Below are positions 1-9,179 of a stretch of DNA of 64,000 bases, in pieces; the first letter of the stretch is position 1; each line of letters begins with the position of its first letter. The position numbers were made by a program, and so were the translations under genes. Origin of the DNA: an uncultured Steroidobacter sp. (GTDB taxonomy: Bacteria; Pseudomonadota; Gammaproteobacteria; Steroidobacterales; Steroidobacteraceae); the NCBI RefSeq assembly GCF_937958065.1, contig NZ_CALFXI010000097.1:62001-126000 (forward strand), read 5' to 3'. The notes below the pieces were generated by a model. That model was not told the DNA's origin. It worked only from the letters and a program-made list of their open reading frames with translations, and ran no database searches.

Positions 1-1002
1 CGCGCGAGCGATGATGATTCGATCCTCCTCCTGTCGCACTTCGGCGCCAAAGACGTCCGCGACGGCGCGGCTGAATCCGAGCGGATTGCTGACTGCAAAC
101 AGCCCGGTGACCGGCACCTGCGCCAGCGCCGGATCCTCGATGACGATCAGCGTGTCGCTGTAACGCGCGTACACAGCCACGGCTTCCGCCAATGTTTCAC
201 CTTGCAGGGCGATCTTGCCTTCGCGCCAGGCCAGTTCTCGCCCGAGTTGCCCGAACGAGAGTGCCTGCAGCTGCCAACCACGCGCTTCGCCATCGAGCAG
301 CGACGCGCTGGTATTCGCCGAGAGTGGAATCGTTTGTTGTTTGTCTTCAGCCAGCAGGACACGACCGTCTTGCACCAGCACCTGCGCCGGCCGATCTTCG
401 AATTTGCGAACCACGAAGGTCGCGGCGGCGCCTTGCACCTGCTTGCCGTCGACTTCTACCAACGTCGGCGCGGCTCCGGCCCCTTCGATCAATACTTCGC
501 CGCGCAGTACACGAATGCGCCGCCGGCCGTCATCGTCGTAGATCTTGATCTGCGTATCGGTGTTGAGTGTCACCGTGGTGCCATCTCCCAATGGCACAGT
601 ACGCATCTCGCCTTTGGCGGTCGCATAGGCTGTGGGCATCTGCAATGTCGCCACCAGCATCACGACGACTACGAGCGAAGCGGCCAGAAAACCGCTCCAC
701 TTCATCGCGGGTCGTCGTCGTTCAGCGCGAGCGGGAGGCTCGTCCTCTGTCGCGGGCACAGCTTGGAAGTCGTCCGGATCGTACTGCGGACCCAACGCAC
801 GCGCGGATTCGCTGCGCATCCATAGCGCCTTGGCGCGAATGAAGGCGCCGCGCCGGCGTCGATCGCCGGCCAACCAATCCTTCAGCTGTTCGACTTCGCT
901 GGCGCTCAGCGGCGCACGATCCGCCCTGCCCACCCAGTCGGCCGCGATTCGCTCAATATCCTGGCTGGTTTCGCGCTCTTGCACCGGCTCGCCTTGGTTC
1001 AC
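1..1002 (-). CDS. FecR-family anti-sigma factor (partial, C-terminus outside window)
   Basis: This is an inner-membrane anti-sigma/signal transducer that would hold or activate the adjacent ECF sigma factor. My translation from a GTG at 1002 shows a DUF4880-type N-terminal cytoplasmic domain (about residues 10-65, with ADWVGRAD and LKDWLAGDRRRRGAF), one membrane span at about 103-121, then a periplasmic FecR beta domain (about 130-225, VPLGDGTTVTLNTDT). The C-terminal STN/DUF4974-like region (YARYSDTLIVIEDPAL) follows. An in-frame TGA lies two codons upstream of the GTG, so no earlier start is possible. The gene overlaps the end of the sigma gene by about 50 nt, implying coupled translation. 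The end runs off the window at base 1. Confidence 0.9.
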   Translation of the reverse strand, partial: MNQGEPVQERETSQDIERIAADWVGRADRAPLSASEVEQLKDWLAGDRRRRGAFIRAKALWMRSESARALGPQYDPDDFQAVPATEDEPPARAERRRPAMKWSGFLAASLVVVVMLVATLQMPTAYATAKGEMRTVPLGDGTTVTLNTDTQIKIYDDDGRRRIRVLRGEVLIEGAGAAPTLVEVDGKQVQGAAATFVVRKFEDRPAQVLVQDGRVLLAEDKQQTIPLSANTSASLLDGEARGWQLQALSFGQLGRELAWREGKIALQGETLAEAVAVYARYSDTLIVIEDPALAQVPVTGLFAVSNPLGFSRAVADVFGAEVRQEEDRIIIARA

Positions 1003-1594
1003 GTTTCATCTTGTTAGAGCGTTGGCCGGGTGGCTTTCCGCCACTGGCGAACCAATCCGCCAACCAGCGCAGTCCCCGCACGATGTGCTTCTCGACGGTA
1101 TTTTCGGAAAGCCCCATGTGCGAAGCGATCTCCCGCTGCGACAGGCCCCGCACCCGGCGCAGGACGAACGCCTCGCGCGTCTGCCCCGGCATGCTGGCGA
1201 TGACTTCGGCCAGCTCGCGCAGATCGTCGTGCGCGATGACGTTCTGTTCGGGAGTGGCCGAGTCATCGGGCAGATCCAGCAATCCGAGATCTTCGACTGC
1301 GACGATGGGCACGATGCGCGCGCGGCGAATGCTGCGGACCACTAATGAGTGCGCCACCTGAAACAGGTAGGCGCGCGGATTCAAGATATCGTCGACGCGC
1401 TCGCGCTCGGCCAGCAATGCATAACTCTCCTGCACGATGTCATCGACGTCGAATGCCGCAGGCGCACGCCGGCGTGCCAGCCAGCCTCGCAGGGCCGCCT
1501 CATGCGGCAGGATGTGATGCATGAACCAGCGTGTTCGTTCGACATCCTCCAGAGGGAAATCCCTGTCCCCCGCTGTTTCCGTTCGCTCCGACAC
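953..1594 (-). CDS. ECF RNA polymerase sigma factor, FecI type
   Basis: The 213-aa protein has the two-domain layout of sigma-70 ECF factors: region 2 at about residues 25-95 (FDVDDIVQESYALLAERE) and region 4 at about 135-195 with the HTH LSQREIASHMGLSENTVEKH. It would direct RNA polymerase to a small regulon, normally the neighbouring TonB receptor gene, when released by the FecR protein encoded immediately downstream with overlapping frames. It is divergent from the TonB receptor at 1819, the usual arrangement of a cell-surface signalling cassette. The receptor has no N-terminal signalling extension, so direct receptor-to-FecR signalling is not assured. Confidence 0.93.
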   Translation of the reverse strand: MSERTETAGDRDFPLEDVERTRWFMHHILPHEAALRGWLARRRAPAAFDVDDIVQESYALLAERERVDDILNPRAYLFQVAHSLVVRSIRRARIVPIVAVEDLGLLDLPDDSATPEQNVIAHDDLRELAEVIASMPGQTREAFVLRRVRGLSQREIASHMGLSENTVEKHIVRGLRWLADWFASGGKPPGQRSNKMKREPRRAGARARNQPGY

Positions 1595-1769
1595 CGGTTC
1601 CCCGACCCGAAAAATGACCGCACATGCTAGGGGCGGTGCATGACGGAAATGTTGCGGCCCAGGTAACTATTCGTGATCTGCTGATGGCCGCCCGGCATGA
1701 AAGGTGACCGTTTCGTGACCGCTCTGCGACTGAACCGGTATCGAGCAGCTCCTAGGATAGCCCCACGAA

Positions 1770-1791
1770 CGGCAGCACTCAGGCGCTGCCG
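1770..1791 (+). other. Hairpin in the 5' leader of the TonB receptor gene
   Basis: CGGCAGC (1770-1776) and GCTGCCG (1785-1791) form a perfect 7-bp stem with an 8-nt loop, about 27 nt upstream of the receptor ATG. The Shine-Dalgarno AAGGA lies between the hairpin and the ATG. The rest of the 224-bp divergent region (1595-1818) must hold the promoters of the sigma gene and the receptor; I could not assign them. Confidence 0.35.
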
Positions 1792-1818
1792 ACTGGCCAC
1801 TCATCAAGGATCACAACA

Positions 1819-4236
1819 ATGCGCGGACCACAGAATAACGGCGAGTCCTTGGGCTACTCCGCCCTGCTCGCTTTGATCGTTGCGGGGAGCGCAAATCCGG
1901 CGCTCGCTGCGGAGAGCGACAGCACCACGAACGCGGTGGCGGATTCACGCATCGAGAGCGTGACGGTTACCGCACGGCGCCGCGAAGAAGCGATTCAGGA
2001 CGTGCCGCTGGCCGTTTCGGTGCTCAATGCCGATGCGATCGAACAGACCGGCACCATCAACGTCGGCCGCCTGTCGCAACTGCAGCCGTCGGTGCAGTTC
2101 TATTCCAGCAACCCGCGCAATTCCAGCGTGAACATTCGCGGCCTGGGCACGCCGTTCGGTCTCACCAACGACGGCATCGAACCCGGTGTGGGCATCTACA
2201 TCGACCAGGTTTATTACAACCGTAACGCCACCGCGACGTTCGACTTCCTCGACGTCGAACGCGTCGAGATCCTGCGCGGACCGCAGGGCACGCTGTACGG
2301 CAAGAACACCACTGCCGGCGCCGTCAACATCACGTCGCGCAAACCGACGTTTACGCCGGAAGCCCGCGTCGAGCTGACGCACGGCAATTACGATTACCTG
2401 CAGAGCAAGGCGTCGGTGTCCGGCCCGTTGATCGGCGACAAGCTGGCCGGCCGGCTGAGCGCCTCGTACACCTCGCGCGACGGGACCATCTATAACGTCG
2501 CCACGGGGCAGCACATCAACGAGCTCGACAATCGCGGCGTCAAGGGCCAGCTGCTGTGGCAGGCGAGCCGCGATTTCAAAGTCACCTTCTCCGCCGACTA
2601 CACCGAGCAGGATCCGATCGGCTACGGACAAGTGTGGGCGAAGACCGGTTCGACGCAGCGGCCGCTCAACCGTCAATACGACGCGCTCGCCGCGGCATCC
2701 GGCAACTATCGGCCGCCGAGCTTCGATCCATTCGATCGCCTGACCGATCTGGACTCGCCGCTCACCGCCATCCAGCAATTCGGCGGTGCTTCCGCGCTCG
2801 CCGAATGGAACATCGGCTCCGGTCAGCTCACCTCGGTGAGCGCCTATCGCAAGTGGGACTGGGGTCCGTCGAACGATCGTGACTTCATCGGCCTGCCGAT
2901 CACCACGGTGTCCGCGAATCCGTCCAAGCAGCGTCAGTACTCGCAGGAGCTGCGCTACTCGGCCTCCGGCGACAAGCTCGACTACGTGGTCGGCGTGTAC
3001 GGCTTCTATCAAACGGTCGATACCGCCGGGGTGCAGGAGCAAGGTCCGCTCGCCAGCCGCTGGTTGTTGAGCGGCGCGAATGCGAACAATCCGGCCATCC
3101 TCGACGGTCTGCGCTCGGAGAACGAGATCGGTCTGAAGAACACCAGCGTCGCGGCCTTCGGTCAGCTGACCTGGCACATCACCGACGATCTGCGCCTGCA
3201 GCCGGGTCTGCGCGTCAATTACGACAAGAAGGAAGGCAAGTACATCGCAACGGTGACGAATGCGACCAACACGCCGCTCACCGCCGCGCAGCTCGGTGTG
3301 CTCGCGCCGCAAAGCTATGAACCCAAGTTCGACGACACCAACGTGTCGGGCGACTTCACCGTGTCGTACGACCTGAGCGATGACGTGCTCGCGTATGTGA
3401 CTTATGCGCGCTCCTTCAAATCCGGCGGCATCAACCTGTCGGGCTTGCCGCTGGATGCGAACAACCAGCCGATCACCGCGGTGGAAACCGTCGCACCGGA
3501 AAAGACAAATCATTACGAGGCCGGCCTGAAGACCCAGTTGTTCTCGAAGAGCGTGACGCTCAACCTGTCGGCATTCTGGACGGACATCGACGATTACCAG
3601 GCGACGGTCACCAACAGCCAGGCCAACGTGATCCGCGGTTATCTCGCGAACGCCGATAAGGTGCGAGTGCGCGGCGTGGAATTGGAATTGAGCACGCGGC
3701 CGATCGAGAATCTGAACGTGTTCGTCAACGGCGCCTACACGGATCACGAGTATGTGAAATTCCCGGATGCGCCGTGCCCGCCGGAGCTGTCGGGCGGAAC
3801 GGCTGCGAGCGCCGCGAATCCGCCGAGCGCGCCCGGCACGCCGGGCGGTTTCAGCCCGCCCGCTTGCGATATTTCCGGCCAGTGGTTGCCGGGCATTTCC
3901 AAGGTGGCGCTGTCGTACGGTTTCGAATATGACTTGCCGCTGGCTGCGCTCGGTTCGGATGGCGGCGCGTACTTCGCGTTCGACGGCAGCTATCGTTCCA
4001 AGTTCTCCTCGAACCCGTCGCGCTCGATCTATACCGATGTGTCGGGTTATTCGCTGGCGAACTTCCGCGCTGGCGCCCGCTTCGGCGAAGGGTGGAACGT
4101 CTATGGCTGGGTGCGCAACGCGTTCGACAAGAACTATTTCGAGTTCCTGTCCACGCAGTCGGGCAGCACCGGCCTGGTCGTCGCGCAGCTGGGCGACCCT
4201 CGCACCTACGGCTTGACCATCAACAAGTCCTTCTGA
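1819..4236 (+). CDS. TonB-dependent outer-membrane receptor
   Basis: An 805-aa TonB-dependent transporter. A signal peptide (residues 1-31, ending ANPALAA) is followed by a TonB-box/plug region (VTVTARRREEAIQDVPLAVS, then NIRGLG and VERVEILRGPQGTLYGKN) and a 22-strand barrel ending in YGLTINKSF, with a C-terminal aromatic as expected for BAM recognition. It imports a ligand that needs energised transport (siderophore, vitamin, saccharide or hydrophobic molecule); the ligand cannot be told. There is no STN signalling domain before the plug. The divergent FecI/FecR genes suggest ECF control. A strong hairpin terminator follows. Confidence 0.93.
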   Translation: MRGPQNNGESLGYSALLALIVAGSANPALAAESDSTTNAVADSRIESVTVTARRREEAIQDVPLAVSVLNADAIEQTGTINVGRLSQLQPSVQFYSSNPRNSSVNIRGLGTPFGLTNDGIEPGVGIYIDQVYYNRNATATFDFLDVERVEILRGPQGTLYGKNTTAGAVNITSRKPTFTPEARVELTHGNYDYLQSKASVSGPLIGDKLAGRLSASYTSRDGTIYNVATGQHINELDNRGVKGQLLWQASRDFKVTFSADYTEQDPIGYGQVWAKTGSTQRPLNRQYDALAAASGNYRPPSFDPFDRLTDLDSPLTAIQQFGGASALAEWNIGSGQLTSVSAYRKWDWGPSNDRDFIGLPITTVSANPSKQRQYSQELRYSASGDKLDYVVGVYGFYQTVDTAGVQEQGPLASRWLLSGANANNPAILDGLRSENEIGLKNTSVAAFGQLTWHITDDLRLQPGLRVNYDKKEGKYIATVTNATNTPLTAAQLGVLAPQSYEPKFDDTNVSGDFTVSYDLSDDVLAYVTYARSFKSGGINLSGLPLDANNQPITAVETVAPEKTNHYEAGLKTQLFSKSVTLNLSAFWTDIDDYQATVTNSQANVIRGYLANADKVRVRGVELELSTRPIENLNVFVNGAYTDHEYVKFPDAPCPPELSGGTAASAANPPSAPGTPGGFSPPACDISGQWLPGISKVALSYGFEYDLPLAALGSDGGAYFAFDGSYRSKFSSNPSRSIYTDVSGYSLANFRAGARFGEGWNVYGWVRNAFDKNYFEFLSTQSGSTGLVVAQLGDPRTYGLTINKSF

Positions 4237-4250
4237 TCGCCTCCCCTCGT

Positions 4251-4279
4251 GACGACGGGCATCCGAGGTGCCCGTCGTC
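4251..4279 (+). terminator. Intrinsic-terminator-like hairpin after TonB receptor
   Basis: GACGACGGGCA (4251-4261) pairs perfectly with TGCCCGTCGTC (4269-4279) around a 7-nt loop, 14 nt past the receptor stop. The 11-bp GC-rich stem is very stable. It is not followed by a T run, so termination may need Rho or other factors. Confidence 0.65.
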
Positions 4280-4343
4280 TCCGCCAGCCCATCGCGCTTC
4301 GCTGACAAATGGAACAGAATGTCCCGCCTGACCTTTACTGACG

Positions 4344-4910
4344 GTGGACCTCTCACTGAACACGCTCTTCAGCATCGCGCTCGGCATTGGACTCGCGGCG
4401 GCGACCGGCTTTCGAGTGTTCGTGCCGCTGCTCGTAGCGGGGCTCGCGGCGCGCGCCGGATACATCCCGCTGGCCGACTCGTTCCAATGGCTGCAAAGCA
4501 CGCCCGCCTTGATCGCCCTGGCTACGGCCGCTGCCATCGAGACGCTCGCTTTTTATGTTCCGGGCGTCGATCACCTGCTCGATGTGCTGGCCGGTCCGTT
4601 GGCGATCGTGGCCGGTGTGCTGGCCAGTGCATCGGTGATGGTGGATCTGCCCCCCGAGGCCAAATGGCCGGTCGCACTGATCGCGGGCGGCGGGATGGCC
4701 GGCATCACCAAGACCGGGGCTGCCCTGCTCCGGCTGAAGAGCACGACGTTCACCGGCGGCCTGGGCAATCCCGCCGTCAGTACCGCCGAGACCGCGAGCG
4801 CCGCGACCATCTCCATTCTCGCAATCGTGGCGCCGATTCTGTGTGTGGTGGCCGCGGTGGCGTTGGTAATTTATCTTTTCCGACGATCCCGCCGCGCTCG
4901 CGCGCGCTGA
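4344..4910 (+). CDS. DUF4126 family membrane protein
   Basis: A 188-aa protein from a GTG start, with four to five hydrophobic segments (LNTLFSIALGIGLAAATGFR; LIALATAAAIETLAFYVPG; the stretch around GPLAIVAGVLASASVMVD; C-terminal VAPILCVVAAVALVIYLF). The opening GFRVFVPLLVAGLAARAGYI and the PGVDHLLDVLAGPLA segment are typical of DUF4126 proteins, whose function is unknown. It ends in a basic RRSRRARAR tail. It is preceded by the receptor terminator and followed by the HExxH protein 76 bp later, and may share its transcript. Confidence 0.8.
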   Translation: MDLSLNTLFSIALGIGLAAATGFRVFVPLLVAGLAARAGYIPLADSFQWLQSTPALIALATAAAIETLAFYVPGVDHLLDVLAGPLAIVAGVLASASVMVDLPPEAKWPVALIAGGGMAGITKTGAALLRLKSTTFTGGLGNPAVSTAETASAATISILAIVAPILCVVAAVALVIYLFRRSRRARAR

Positions 4911-4986
4911 AAGACTGTAAGGTTCGTGCAACCTTCGGCTCGAAAGGCGCGTCAGAACGCCACGATGCCAAAAGGAGCGACAAACC

Positions 4987-5916
4987 ATGCAGGGATTTGG
5001 CCTGGCCGTTCTGATCTGTAGCTTCGCATGCTCGGCCTCGGCCGCAGCCGCGCAAGGCCCCGAGATTCAGATCGAAGACGTCGAGCGCTTCTACGAGATT
5101 TACGATGCCACGAGCGGCCGACCGAGCGTCGAGCAGCTCCAGCGTGACTATCTGGACGCGGGCACTGCGGGGCTGCACACGCTGGCGAAGCTTCGCAATG
5201 TGACCGCACAGAGCATCGCCGACAACATCGCGAAGCAGCCGCAGATGTACCTCGACGCCAAACGCTGCCTCGCCGTCCTGCCGCGCGTTCGGCAACGCCT
5301 GGAACTCTCATTGCGCGAGCTGGTGCGCCTTTATCCGCAAGCCCGCATTCCGCCGGTCACGATCGTCGTGGGTCGCGGCAGGCCGGTGGGCGTTGGCTAT
5401 CCCACCACGGGCTTGCAGATCGGCCTCGAAGCGCTGTGCGCGGTCGACTGGTTCACTCCGAATCTCGAGGACCGTTTCGTGCACGTGATCACGCACGAGT
5501 ACGCACACGTTCAACAAGTGGCCGCCGCGGAACTGGATCAAGAGCGACCCACAGTATTGCAACGCTCGCTGCTGGAAGGCGCCGCCGAATTCGTAGCGGA
5601 GCTCACCTCGGGCAACACCGCCTATTCGCACTTCGGCCCGTTGACCCAAGGCCGCGAGAAGGAGATCGAGACCGCCTTCGTCGCCGACCAGGACGACACC
5701 GATCTGTCCAAATGGCTGGACAACAGCACGCTGCAACAGCCTGGTGATCTCGGCTACTGGGTGGGTTATCGAATCGTCAAATCCTACTACCAGCAGCACC
5801 CCGACAAGTCCCAGGCGTTCCGGGACATCCTGGGAATGAGCGACGTGAAAGCGTTCCTCGCCCGCAGCGGCTGGTATCCGGGCATTCAACTGGCGCCCTC
5901 CCGCGGTCCCGGATGA
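4987..5916 (+). CDS. Secreted putative zinc peptidase (DUF2268-like, HExxH)
   Basis: A 309-aa protein with an N-terminal signal peptide (about residues 1-22, cut after ASAAAA). Its central HVITHEYAHVQQ carries the zinc-metallopeptidase HExxH signature (H170, E171, H174). A downstream EGAAEFVAEL (E198/E202) fits the third zinc ligand seen in DUF2268 and gluzincin-like families. The layout suggests an exported or periplasmic zinc-dependent hydrolase; the substrate is unknown. The start ATG has AAAGGAG about 8 nt upstream. Cysteines at 11, 15, 94 and 151 are few, and no membrane anchor other than the signal peptide is visible. Confidence 0.8.
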   Translation: MQGFGLAVLICSFACSASAAAAQGPEIQIEDVERFYEIYDATSGRPSVEQLQRDYLDAGTAGLHTLAKLRNVTAQSIADNIAKQPQMYLDAKRCLAVLPRVRQRLELSLRELVRLYPQARIPPVTIVVGRGRPVGVGYPTTGLQIGLEALCAVDWFTPNLEDRFVHVITHEYAHVQQVAAAELDQERPTVLQRSLLEGAAEFVAELTSGNTAYSHFGPLTQGREKEIETAFVADQDDTDLSKWLDNSTLQQPGDLGYWVGYRIVKSYYQQHPDKSQAFRDILGMSDVKAFLARSGWYPGIQLAPSRGPG

Positions 5917-5924
5917 CGCACTGA

Positions 5925-6878
5925 TCAGAGGGCAGGCGCTGACACTCGGCGAGCTGGCTGCGCGTGCGCGGCCAGGCATGAAACCACGCTGAGAACCACC
6001 AGCATGAACGCAACACATTCGAGCACGGTGGGCAGGCGCTGCTCCCACAGAAATCCGTACACCAGTGCAAACAGGGTTTCGAACAGAATCATCTGCCCCA
6101 CCAGCGTGAGCGGCAGCAGCTTGCTCATGCGGTTCCACAGCGAATTGCCGACCATCGAGGCCAGGATGGCTACGCCTGCGGCCACCCCGGCGAGCTTCGC
6201 CCAGGACGGCGCGGTGTGAGATTCGGTGGCAAGCACCAAAGCAACGGGAACCAGCAGGAGCGCTTGGATGCACGTCACCACGCCAGTGAGCAGATTCCAT
6301 TCGTGCGCCGACACGTGCTCGAGCCGCACCAGCCAGCGGCTGTTGCCGACCGCATAGCACGTCCATGAAACCAGCGCTCCCACTGCGCAAAGCAATCCGA
6401 CCGCTTGTTTCAAAACAGACGTAGCCGCTGGCGCAGCGAGCGCCTGCCATCCGATGCACACGGCGCCAAGCGCACTGAGCACGAGTGACGGCACGAGCCG
6501 CCGCAACGGCACCGCACCTTGATCACGGCTGCCGACGATAGTCACGGCAACGGGAAGGAAGCCAATGACGAGCGAGGTCATTGCAATACCGCCGAGACGA
6601 ACGGCGCTCGACAACAGGATGTAATAGAGAACGTTGCCCGTGAGCGCCAGCCAGCCCAACGCGAGCCACTCGCGTCGGCCCAGCAGCGGCATGAGCTTGC
6701 GCCAGATCGGCGCGATCAGACACACAGAAAACAGGCCGTAGAACAAATAGCGGCCGATGGTCAGCTGCAACGGGCCGAACTCCGGCACGAGCTCCGGCGC
6801 CAGAAACACCAACCCCCACAGCGCGCCCGCGCCGATGCCATATGCGACACCGGCAATTGTCCGCCCATCGTTCCGCAT
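5925..6878 (-). CDS. DMT superfamily (EamA-like) transporter
   Basis: A 317-aa polytopic protein with about ten hydrophobic segments arranged as two EamA-type five-helix repeats, beginning VAYGIGAGALWGLVFLAPEL. Members of this drug/metabolite transporter superfamily export metabolites, amino acids or toxic compounds through the inner membrane. It lies downstream of an AraC regulator on the same strand, 67 bp away, so the regulator may control it or be co-transcribed. It converges with the HExxH gene, the stops being 8 bp apart. Confidence 0.85.
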   Translation of the reverse strand: MRNDGRTIAGVAYGIGAGALWGLVFLAPELVPEFGPLQLTIGRYLFYGLFSVCLIAPIWRKLMPLLGRREWLALGWLALTGNVLYYILLSSAVRLGGIAMTSLVIGFLPVAVTIVGSRDQGAVPLRRLVPSLVLSALGAVCIGWQALAAPAATSVLKQAVGLLCAVGALVSWTCYAVGNSRWLVRLEHVSAHEWNLLTGVVTCIQALLLVPVALVLATESHTAPSWAKLAGVAAGVAILASMVGNSLWNRMSKLLPLTLVGQMILFETLFALVYGFLWEQRLPTVLECVAFMLVVLSVVSCLAAHAQPARRVSAPAL

Positions 6879-6945
6879 GCATGCCTCCGCGAACGCGCAA
6901 GGTATGCCTACGTCGCTACGCAGTCTTGACCCAGACTCTCGCGTT

Positions 6946-7752
6946 TTAGTCCCGGACTCTTGCCTGACGTCGATAGGCCGCCGGCGTCAGCCCGGTCGCC
7001 TTGCGCAGGGCGCGCGTCAATGCACTCTGATCTGCGTAGCCGATGCGATAAGCCAGCTCGGCGATCGGCAGGTCCGTGCTGGTCAACAGGCGGCACACAC
7101 GCTCCAGGCGAAGATCGCTGAGCCACGCGCGAGGAGATTTGCCGAGCGTTTCTTGAAAGATCGCATGGAGCCGGCTGGTGCTGACGCCCACCTTCTCAGC
7201 CATGTGTTCCACGGTCCAGTTCCTGGCGAGATCTGCCTCGACGGCCGAGATCAAGCGCGCCAATCGTGACGGCAATTGCGGCTCGTCGCCCAGCAGCGCG
7301 TCGACCAGCAATGGCACCCACAACTGCAGTTTGTGAGGAGCCATGCGCTCGCTCGCCAGTTGCGCGCCCATGTAGTCGATCAGGTTGTTTGCTTGCGGCG
7401 TCAGCGAAAGGAACGGACGCGATGCCAGACGATCCGCGGTACGCGCATCGAGGTCACGAGGATGCAGGTCCAGGATCAATGAACGGTTGGCACGATCGCT
7501 CACCTGATCATGTCGAGAGCCCGCCTCCACGTAAGCGGCGACCGTTCTATCCACCACCGCCTGTCGTCCCGCGATGTCCATCGACAGCTCCCCGGCGAGC
7601 GGCAACACGAACTGGGAGAACTCGTGCGTGTCGACGGTGCTCTGGTTGCCGTAGGAACGAACAGCGATTGAATAAGGAGCCGCGGCGGTCAGGAGATTGA
7701 TGGCACAGCCGGAGTTGACGGCCAGCGCGGCGTTATCGAGCTTGGCATTCAT
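6946..7752 (-). CDS. AraC-family transcriptional regulator
   Basis: The C-terminal 100 residues hold the two-HTH AraC/XylS domain (WTVEHMAEKVGVSTSRLHAI, then PIAELAYRIGYADQSALTRA). The N-terminal half matches the AraC-binding-like cupin (about residues 20-170, THEFSQFVLPLAGEL) that senses a small ligand. I chose the ATG at 7752 (MNAKLDNAAL, 268 aa) because the extra upstream reading frame is arginine-rich and unlike the family. Its target is unknown; the DMT exporter gene 67 bp downstream is a candidate. Confidence 0.88.
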   Translation of the reverse strand: MNAKLDNAALAVNSGCAINLLTAAAPYSIAVRSYGNQSTVDTHEFSQFVLPLAGELSMDIAGRQAVVDRTVAAYVEAGSRHDQVSDRANRSLILDLHPRDLDARTADRLASRPFLSLTPQANNLIDYMGAQLASERMAPHKLQLWVPLLVDALLGDEPQLPSRLARLISAVEADLARNWTVEHMAEKVGVSTSRLHAIFQETLGKSPRAWLSDLRLERVCRLLTSTDLPIAELAYRIGYADQSALTRALRKATGLTPAAYRRQARVRD

Positions 7753-7837
7753 ACCGGCTGTATTGTGCAACTGGGCTCGCGGCAGTCGCAACCGACAGGC
7801 CCGAGCGACGCCGAGCCTGTCCAATGGGCGGCGCTGG

Positions 7838-8014
7838 TCAGCGTTGACGCCGGGGCGCGTACCACAAGACGACGGCCACCGGCGCGCCGAGAGTGAGCCA
7901 CGCAAGGACGTCGCCCGCCGAGTCGGAAAGCAACGCGGAGATCAGCCCCACTGTCGACAGCACACCGAGCACGATGGGTGCGGTCCACACGCGGATCGGT
8001 GCTTTCGCACTCAT
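7838..8014 (-). CDS. Small membrane protein (58 aa) partnered with PepSY protein
   Basis: My translation from ATG 8014 gives 58 residues with two membrane spans (TAPIVLGVLSTVGLISALLS and VLAWLTLGAPVAVVLWYA) and a basic C-terminus RRQR. Its start overlaps the stop of the PepSY gene by 4 nt (ATGA), so the two are translationally coupled. Small two-helix proteins in this position are common next to PepSY proteins of iron-uptake loci; the function is unknown. It is shorter than most automated cut-offs and could be missed. Confidence 0.75.
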   Translation of the reverse strand: MSAKAPIRVWTAPIVLGVLSTVGLISALLSDSAGDVLAWLTLGAPVAVVLWYAPRRQR

Positions 8015-9153
8015 GGCGCAGCTCCTTCAGCGGCGAGCGCCCCCAGTCGCGCTTCGATGGGAACGTTGCGTTTCTTGATCCACAGATACACGCCGCTGCC
8101 GAGCACGACGATCGCGAGCACGTCGAGCAACGCCCAGAGAATCTTCAGCACCATGCCGCCGTAGTCGCCGAAGTGCAGCGGCTGCGAAAGCAGCAGCGCC
8201 TTGACGTACCAGGGCAGCGAGCGGCTATCCACGATCTCGCCATTGGCCGCGTCGATCAGCACCGGCGTCAGCAACTTGGAGGTCAGCGGCGTCGCGCCAT
8301 ACATGAAGGCCACGTAATGATGCGGACTGGAGAAGTTCGTGCCTGGAAACGCCATGAAGCTCAACTCGGTGCCCGGCACCGTCGCGAGCGCCTTCTTCAC
8401 CGCGTCGTCCGCCGAGCTGAGCCGCTCGACCGGCGGCTCGTTCTGGTATTTCGCGGTCATCTCGCTCATCTCGGTCTGTTGCCACACGCCGAGAATCGGA
8501 ATCGCCAGGGTGTTGATGACTCCGGTCACCCCCACGGTCAGCAACCAGATCAAGGTGGCGATACCGAGCAGATTGTGCAGATCCAGCCACTTCAGTCGCG
8601 ACGAGCGTCCGTGGCGCACGGTGCCGAACGGCAGCTTGCGCATGAAAGGTCCGTAAACCACGGTGCCCGACACCAGCGAGGCAGCCAGCAGCAAGCCCAT
8701 GAAACCGAGGAACAGCGTGCCCGGCAGCCCCGCGAACATGTCGTAGTGCAGGCGGAACATGAAATTCATGAAGCCCTGGTTCAACGGATAGTCGTGCAGG
8801 AAATCGCCGGTGCGCGCGTCGAACATATAAAACGCCGAAGTCTCGGGCGACTGTGGCGTCTCGGCCATGGACACGAACCACGCCTCCGGCTCGTCGGGAT
8901 CTCGCAAGACGAATGTCACGACATCCTGCGGCCGCTTCTCGCGCGCCGCCGAAACGATTTCGTCGAGGCTGACTCTGCCGGTCACGCCCGGCAGTTCGGG
9001 CGGCTCGATCGAGTAGCCGGTCGCATGATCGATCTCGTGATAGAAAATCAGCGGCAGGCCGGTGATGCACAACATCAGCAGAAACAGCGTGGACACCAGG
9101 CTGGTCCACTTGTGCACCCAATACCAACGACGAATCGCGGACGCGCTCAGCAT
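8011..9153 (-). CDS. PepSY-associated transmembrane protein (iron-uptake type)
   Basis: A 380-aa inner-membrane protein with an N-terminal helix (RRWYWVHKWTSLVSTLFLLM), a periplasmic PepSY-like region and three more helices (LFLGFMGLLLAASLVSGTVV; ATLIWLLTVGVTGVINTLAI; ILWALLDVLAIVVLGSGVYL). The family accompanies TonB siderophore receptors and is thought to take part in periplasmic iron reduction or release, as shown for FsqB/FoxB-type relatives. No receptor is adjacent here. A Fur-like box overlaps its likely promoter, and the 58-aa membrane protein is coupled downstream. Confidence 0.85.
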   Translation of the reverse strand: MLSASAIRRWYWVHKWTSLVSTLFLLMLCITGLPLIFYHEIDHATGYSIEPPELPGVTGRVSLDEIVSAAREKRPQDVVTFVLRDPDEPEAWFVSMAETPQSPETSAFYMFDARTGDFLHDYPLNQGFMNFMFRLHYDMFAGLPGTLFLGFMGLLLAASLVSGTVVYGPFMRKLPFGTVRHGRSSRLKWLDLHNLLGIATLIWLLTVGVTGVINTLAIPILGVWQQTEMSEMTAKYQNEPPVERLSSADDAVKKALATVPGTELSFMAFPGTNFSSPHHYVAFMYGATPLTSKLLTPVLIDAANGEIVDSRSLPWYVKALLLSQPLHFGDYGGMVLKILWALLDVLAIVVLGSGVYLWIKKRNVPIEARLGALAAEGAAP

Positions 9154-9179
9154 GACGATGATCCCAGGGAAGTGCGCCT

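Noticed and set aside
1752..1760. CCTAGGATAG upstream of the first TonB receptor as a fifth copy of the catabolic palindrome
   Set aside because: The half-sites are not separated by 4 bp and the left half is wrong.
1945..4356. 803-aa minus-strand open frame opposite the first TonB receptor
   Set aside because: It is antisense to an intact receptor, rich in Arg/Val/Gly, with no motifs; a shadow frame from GC-rich codon use.
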